Translations under genes and position numbers: made by a program
Assembly: GCA_018262385.1 (NCBI GenBank)
Contig: JAGSPQ010000090.1
Coordinates: 1 to 10,978, forward strand
Source of the DNA: Myxococcaceae bacterium
GTDB taxonomy: Bacteria > Myxococcota > Myxococcia > Myxococcales > Myxococcaceae
Direction: 5' to 3'
Length of the DNA: 10,978 bases
Notes under the pieces: generated by a model
Seen by the model: the letters and a program-made list of their open reading frames with translations, nothing else
Database searches by the model: none
What the model was told of the DNA's origin: nothing
In this document: positions 7,354 through 10,978 of the stretch, one piece after another
How the letters are laid out: the number at the start of each line of letters is the position of its first letter
How positions within the stretch are numbered: the stretch's first letter is position 1

Positions 7354-7596
7354 ATGTCTGCAACGAACATCGAGGCCAAGGTCAAGTCCATCATTGCCGA
7401 CCAGCTGGGAGTCGGGGAGGACGAGATCAAGCTCGAGAGCTCCTTCATCGAGGATCTCGGAGCAGACAGCCTCGACATCGTCGAGCTGGTGATGGCGATG
7501 GAAGAGGAGTTCGAGGTCGAGATCCCCGACGAGGAAGCGGAGAACATCAAGTCCGTCGGCGACGCCATCAACTACATCAACACCCACAAGAAGTAA
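7354..7596 (+). CDS. acpP: Acyl carrier protein (AcpP)
   Basis: An 80-residue acidic carrier that holds the growing acyl chain on 4'-phosphopantetheine. The attachment site is S39 in [19 protein letters not shown], the textbook ACP motif, and the strongly negative helix II after it is the docking surface for FabD, FabH, FabG and FabF. Helices III and IV ([19 protein letters not shown]) are complete, and the length is normal. It sits 98 bp after fabG behind a terminator-like hairpin and a promoter candidate, which fits the need for much more ACP than enzymes. Its TAA stop is part of the ribosome site TAAGGG of fabF, only 7 bases before that start. Confidence 0.97.
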   Translation: MSATNIEAKVKSIIADQLGVGEDEIKLESSFIEDLGADSLDIVELVMAMEEEFEVEIPDEEAENIKSVGDAINYINTHKK

Positions 7597-7603
7597 GGGC
7601 GCC

Positions 7604-8835
<1,232 letters not shown>

Positions 8836-8841
8836 CCCCCG

Positions 8842-9285
8842 ATGCGGATCGCGATCGCCTCGGATCACGCTGGCCTCGCGATGAAGACCGAGCTGGTGAC
8901 GGCGCTCAAAGAGCTGAAGCTCGACTTCGACGACCTGGGGCCGGCGGATGCCACCTCGGTCGACTACCCGGACTACGCCCAGAAGGTGGCCGAGGCGGTG
9001 GCCGGCGGGCGCGCGCAGCTGGGCGTGCTGGTCTGCGGCAGCGGGATCGGGATGAGCATCAGCGCCAACAAGTTCCACGGAGTTCGCGCCGCGCTCTGCC
9101 ACACCGAGTTCGAGGCGCGGGTGGCGCGCGGGCACAACGACGCCAACGTGCTGTGCCTGGGTCAGCGGGTCACCGGCCCGGGCGTCGCCCGCGGCATCCT
9201 CGAGGAGTTCGTCAAGGCCCCGTTCGAGGGTGGGCGGCACGCCAACCGGGTGAACAAGATTCTCGCCCAGGAGAAGCAGCGCTGA
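8842..9285 (+). CDS. rpiB: Ribose-5-phosphate isomerase B (RpiB)
   Basis: Interconverts ribose 5-phosphate and ribulose 5-phosphate in the pentose phosphate pathway. The protein has 147 residues, the RpiB/LacA/LacB family length. D8-H9 (ASDHAG), the catalytic C65 in [12 protein letters not shown] (whose following GSGIG loop holds the intermediate), and H98 in [13 protein letters not shown] are all present and match E. coli numbering. The Cys and the GHNDAN motif favour RpiB over the galactose-6-phosphate isomerase subunits, for which both LacA and LacB would be needed. The start lies 6 bases after the fabF stop and lacks a strong ribosome site, so it probably relies on translation from fabF; a broken fabF would then also disturb rpiB. 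The stop overlaps the lipoprotein start (TGATG). Confidence 0.94.
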   Translation: MRIAIASDHAGLAMKTELVTALKELKLDFDDLGPADATSVDYPDYAQKVAEAVAGGRAQLGVLVCGSGIGMSISANKFHGVRAALCHTEFEARVARGHNDANVLCLGQRVTGPGVARGILEEFVKAPFEGGRHANRVNKILAQEKQR

Positions 9286-9635
9286 TGCGCCTTTGCCTGC
9301 TCGCGCTGCTGCTGGCCCTGCCGGCCTGCCGCACCCCGGTGACCGCGAAGCCGAAGACGGTCGAGACCGAGAAGGACGTGTACGTCACCCAGGAATGCAA
9401 CGTGCGCGACTACCCGGGGTTGACCGACGTGCCCGAGGGCGCGACCAACCTCGGGGTGGTGCGGGTCTCGAAGGTGAAGGGCGCCAGCGACGAAGAGATG
9501 TACCTGCTGCTGCGGGAAGAGATCTGCAAGGCGGGCGGGGATGCACTGTCGGGGCTGCGGTGGGTGAAAGAGGTGGGGAAGATCAGCGGCCCTCCCACCG
9601 AGCTCGAAGCCACCGCCTGGACGCTGCCTCCCTGA
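9285..9635 (+). CDS. Small lipoprotein of unknown function
   Basis: A 116-residue lipoprotein. The signal peptide [15 protein letters not shown] ends in the lipobox LPAC with Cys15 as the lipidation site. The mature part has a threonine- and lysine-rich linker, then one small domain: a VTQEC segment, LGVVRVSKV, and [24 protein letters not shown]. The pattern (cysteine, LG-V strand, helix with a second cysteine, then GGDAL) resembles the DUF4156/RcsF-like small envelope lipoproteins, but I cannot assign a family from sequence alone. The start ATG at 9285 shares a base with the rpiB stop, and AGGAGA at 9269-9274 serves as ribosome site. It sits between rpiB and glyA, two metabolic genes with which it has no evident functional link. 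Confidence 0.75.
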   Translation: MRLCLLALLLALPACRTPVTAKPKTVETEKDVYVTQECNVRDYPGLTDVPEGATNLGVVRVSKVKGASDEEMYLLLREEICKAGGDALSGLRWVKEVGKISGPPTELEATAWTLPP

Positions 9636-9705
9636 CCCAGGTGTGCCGGGCAGTTTGATTCCAGATTGCGGCCCCGCCCCGGTCGGGATAGCTGACCTCC
9701 AAGCC

Positions 9706-10962
9706 ATGTGGACCAACGCCCCCCTGAAGGAAGCCGACCCCGCGGTCTGGAACATCATTCGCGCCGAGACGCAGCGGCAGGAAGACGGCCTCGAGCTGAT
9801 CGCCAGCGAGAACTTCGTCAGCCCCGCGGTGCTGGAAGCGGCCGGGAGCGTGCTGACCAACAAGTACGCCGAGGGCTACCCCGGCAAGCGCTACTACGGC
9901 GGGTGCGAAGAGGTCGACAAGGTCGAGCAGCTGGCGATCGATCGCGCGATCCAGCTGTTCGGCGCCGAGGCGGCCAACGTCCAGCCCCACTCGGGCAGCC
10001 AGGCGAACATGGCGGCCTACATGGCGGTGATGAAGCCGGGCGACACGATGCTCGCGCTCGATCTCAACTCGGGCGGGCACCTGACCCACGGCGCCTCGTT
10101 CAACTTCAGCGGCAAGCTCTACCACGCGGTGCACTACGGGCTGCAGCGCGAGACCGAGACGATCGACTACGCCCAGGCGGCGGCGCTCGCCAAAGAGCAC
10201 AAGCCGAAGGTGGTGGTGGTCGGCGCCTCGGCGTACCCGCGGGTGATCGACTTCGTGAAGTTCCGCGAGATCGCCTCCTCGGTCGGCGCGCAGCTGATGG
10301 TCGACATGGCCCACATCGCCGGGCTGGTCGCGGCGGGGGTGCATCCCTCTCCGGTGCCGCTGGCGGACATCGTCACCACCACCACTCACAAGACGCTGCG
10401 CGGCCCCCGCGCGGGGATGATCCTGATGAAGGAGCCGCTGGCCAAGGCGATCAACGGGCAGATCTTCCCCGGGATCCAGGGCGGCCCGCTGATGCACGTG
10501 ATCGCGGCGAAGGCGGTCGCGTTCGGCGAGGCGCTGCGGCCGGAGTTCAAGACCTACCAGCAGCAGATCGTGAAGAACGCCCAGGCGCTCGCCGAGGGCT
10601 TGAAGGCCCAGGGCTTGAGGCTGTGCTCGGGCGGCACCGACAACCACCTGATGCTGGTCGACCTGCGGCCGAAGAAGCTCACCGGCAAGGTGGGCGAGGA
10701 AGTGCTCGGCAAGGCGGGGATCACCGTCAACAAGAACCAGATCCCGTTCGACCCCGAGAAGCCGACGGTCAGCTCGGGCGTCCGGGTCGGCACCCCGGCG
10801 ATCACCACCCGGGGGATGAAAGAGCCGCAGATGGCCGAAGTGGCGAAGCTGATCGGCGAGGCGCTCGATCATGCCACCGACGACGCGGCGCTGCTGAAGG
10901 TGAAGGCGAAGGTGAAGGAGCTGTCGAGCGGCTTCCCGCTCTACCCGTCGCGGCTGGTCTGA
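9706..10962 (+). CDS. glyA: Serine hydroxymethyltransferase (GlyA)
   Basis: PLP enzyme that converts serine and tetrahydrofolate to glycine and methylene-tetrahydrofolate, the main source of one-carbon units. The protein has 418 residues from the ATG at 9706, the usual SHMT length, with the family start ending in the conserved [17 protein letters not shown]229 in [14 protein letters not shown] is the PLP lysine, at the same number as in E. coli. [51 protein letters not shown] and the folate-site [18 protein letters not shown] are all intact. A GTG at 9643 would add 21 unrelated residues and is rejected. The ribosome site before 9706 is weak. The gene follows the lipoprotein gene by 70 bp, a gap in which I see no clear promoter or terminator. 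Confidence 0.96.
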   Translation: MWTNAPLKEADPAVWNIIRAETQRQEDGLELIASENFVSPAVLEAAGSVLTNKYAEGYPGKRYYGGCEEVDKVEQLAIDRAIQLFGAEAANVQPHSGSQANMAAYMAVMKPGDTMLALDLNSGGHLTHGASFNFSGKLYHAVHYGLQRETETIDYAQAAALAKEHKPKVVVVGASAYPRVIDFVKFREIASSVGAQLMVDMAHIAGLVAAGVHPSPVPLADIVTTTTHKTLRGPRAGMILMKEPLAKAINGQIFPGIQGGPLMHVIAAKAVAFGEALRPEFKTYQQQIVKNAQALAEGLKAQGLRLCSGGTDNHLMLVDLRPKKLTGKVGEEVLGKAGITVNKNQIPFDPEKPTVSSGVRVGTPAITTRGMKEPQMAEVAKLIGEALDHATDDAALLKVKAKVKELSSGFPLYPSRLV

Positions 10963-10966
10963 TCAG

Positions 10967-10978
10967 ATGCGCTGTCCC
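10967..10978 (+). CDS. nrdR: Probable start of nrdR (transcriptional repressor NrdR), cut by the window edge
   Basis: Four bases after the glyA stop an ATG opens MRCP and the window ends. NrdR, the ATP-cone repressor of ribonucleotide reductase genes, begins with M-x-C-P-x-C as the first half of its zinc ribbon, and it is commonly found after glyA in myxobacteria and relatives. Only four codons are visible, so the call rests on this start motif and on the neighbour. Confidence 0.6.

Overview
The window comes from a GC-rich bacterial chromosome, most likely a member of the Myxococcota (the former delta-proteobacteria). The inference rests on the very high third-position GC, a stand-alone PilZ protein of the type that is multiplied in myxobacteria, TPR and lipoprotein genes of the secreted myxobacterial style, and the gene order yceD-rpmF-fabHDG-acpP-fabF-rpiB-glyA-nrdR. 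No mobile element, CRISPR array, tRNA or rRNA was seen. This is a housekeeping region and I found no evidence of a new defence or biosynthetic system.

Left part (1-3504). A two-component pair lies on the minus strand: a PhoB-type response regulator (1010-1684) and, joined by a TGATG overlap, a PhoR-type sensor kinase that runs off the left edge. Divergent from it is a small PilZ (c-di-GMP receptor) gene at 1733-2068. Convergent with PilZ is a minus-strand pair: a TPR protein with one C-terminal membrane anchor (2584-3504) and a translationally coupled lipoprotein of unknown function (2078-2587).

Middle and right part (3505-10978, plus strand). A good sigma70-like promoter (TTGATT, 17 bp, TATGGT) starts a run of envelope and central-metabolism genes. 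These are yceD (DUF177), rpmF (ribosomal protein L32), fabH, fabD, fabG, acpP, fabF, rpiB, a small lipoprotein gene, glyA, and the first four codons of what is very probably nrdR. FabH, FabD, FabG, AcpP and FabF form the initiation and elongation core of type II fatty acid synthesis. FabD loads malonate on AcpP, FabH makes the first acetoacetyl-ACP, FabF extends the chain and FabG reduces each 3-ketoacyl-ACP. Many junctions are TGATG or GTGA overlaps, which indicates translational coupling. A hairpin followed by a T-run and a second promoter candidate separate fabG from acpP, so the abundant carrier protein probably has its own transcript.

Two things depart from expectation. First, plsX, which usually lies between rpmF and fabH, is absent; a 168-bp non-coding stretch with a strong compound hairpin takes its place. 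Second, fabF is broken by a frameshift about 28 bp short of the family length, just after the last catalytic histidine. Every residue before and after the lesion looks functional, so either the sequence has an assembly or read error or the strain carries a very recent mutation.
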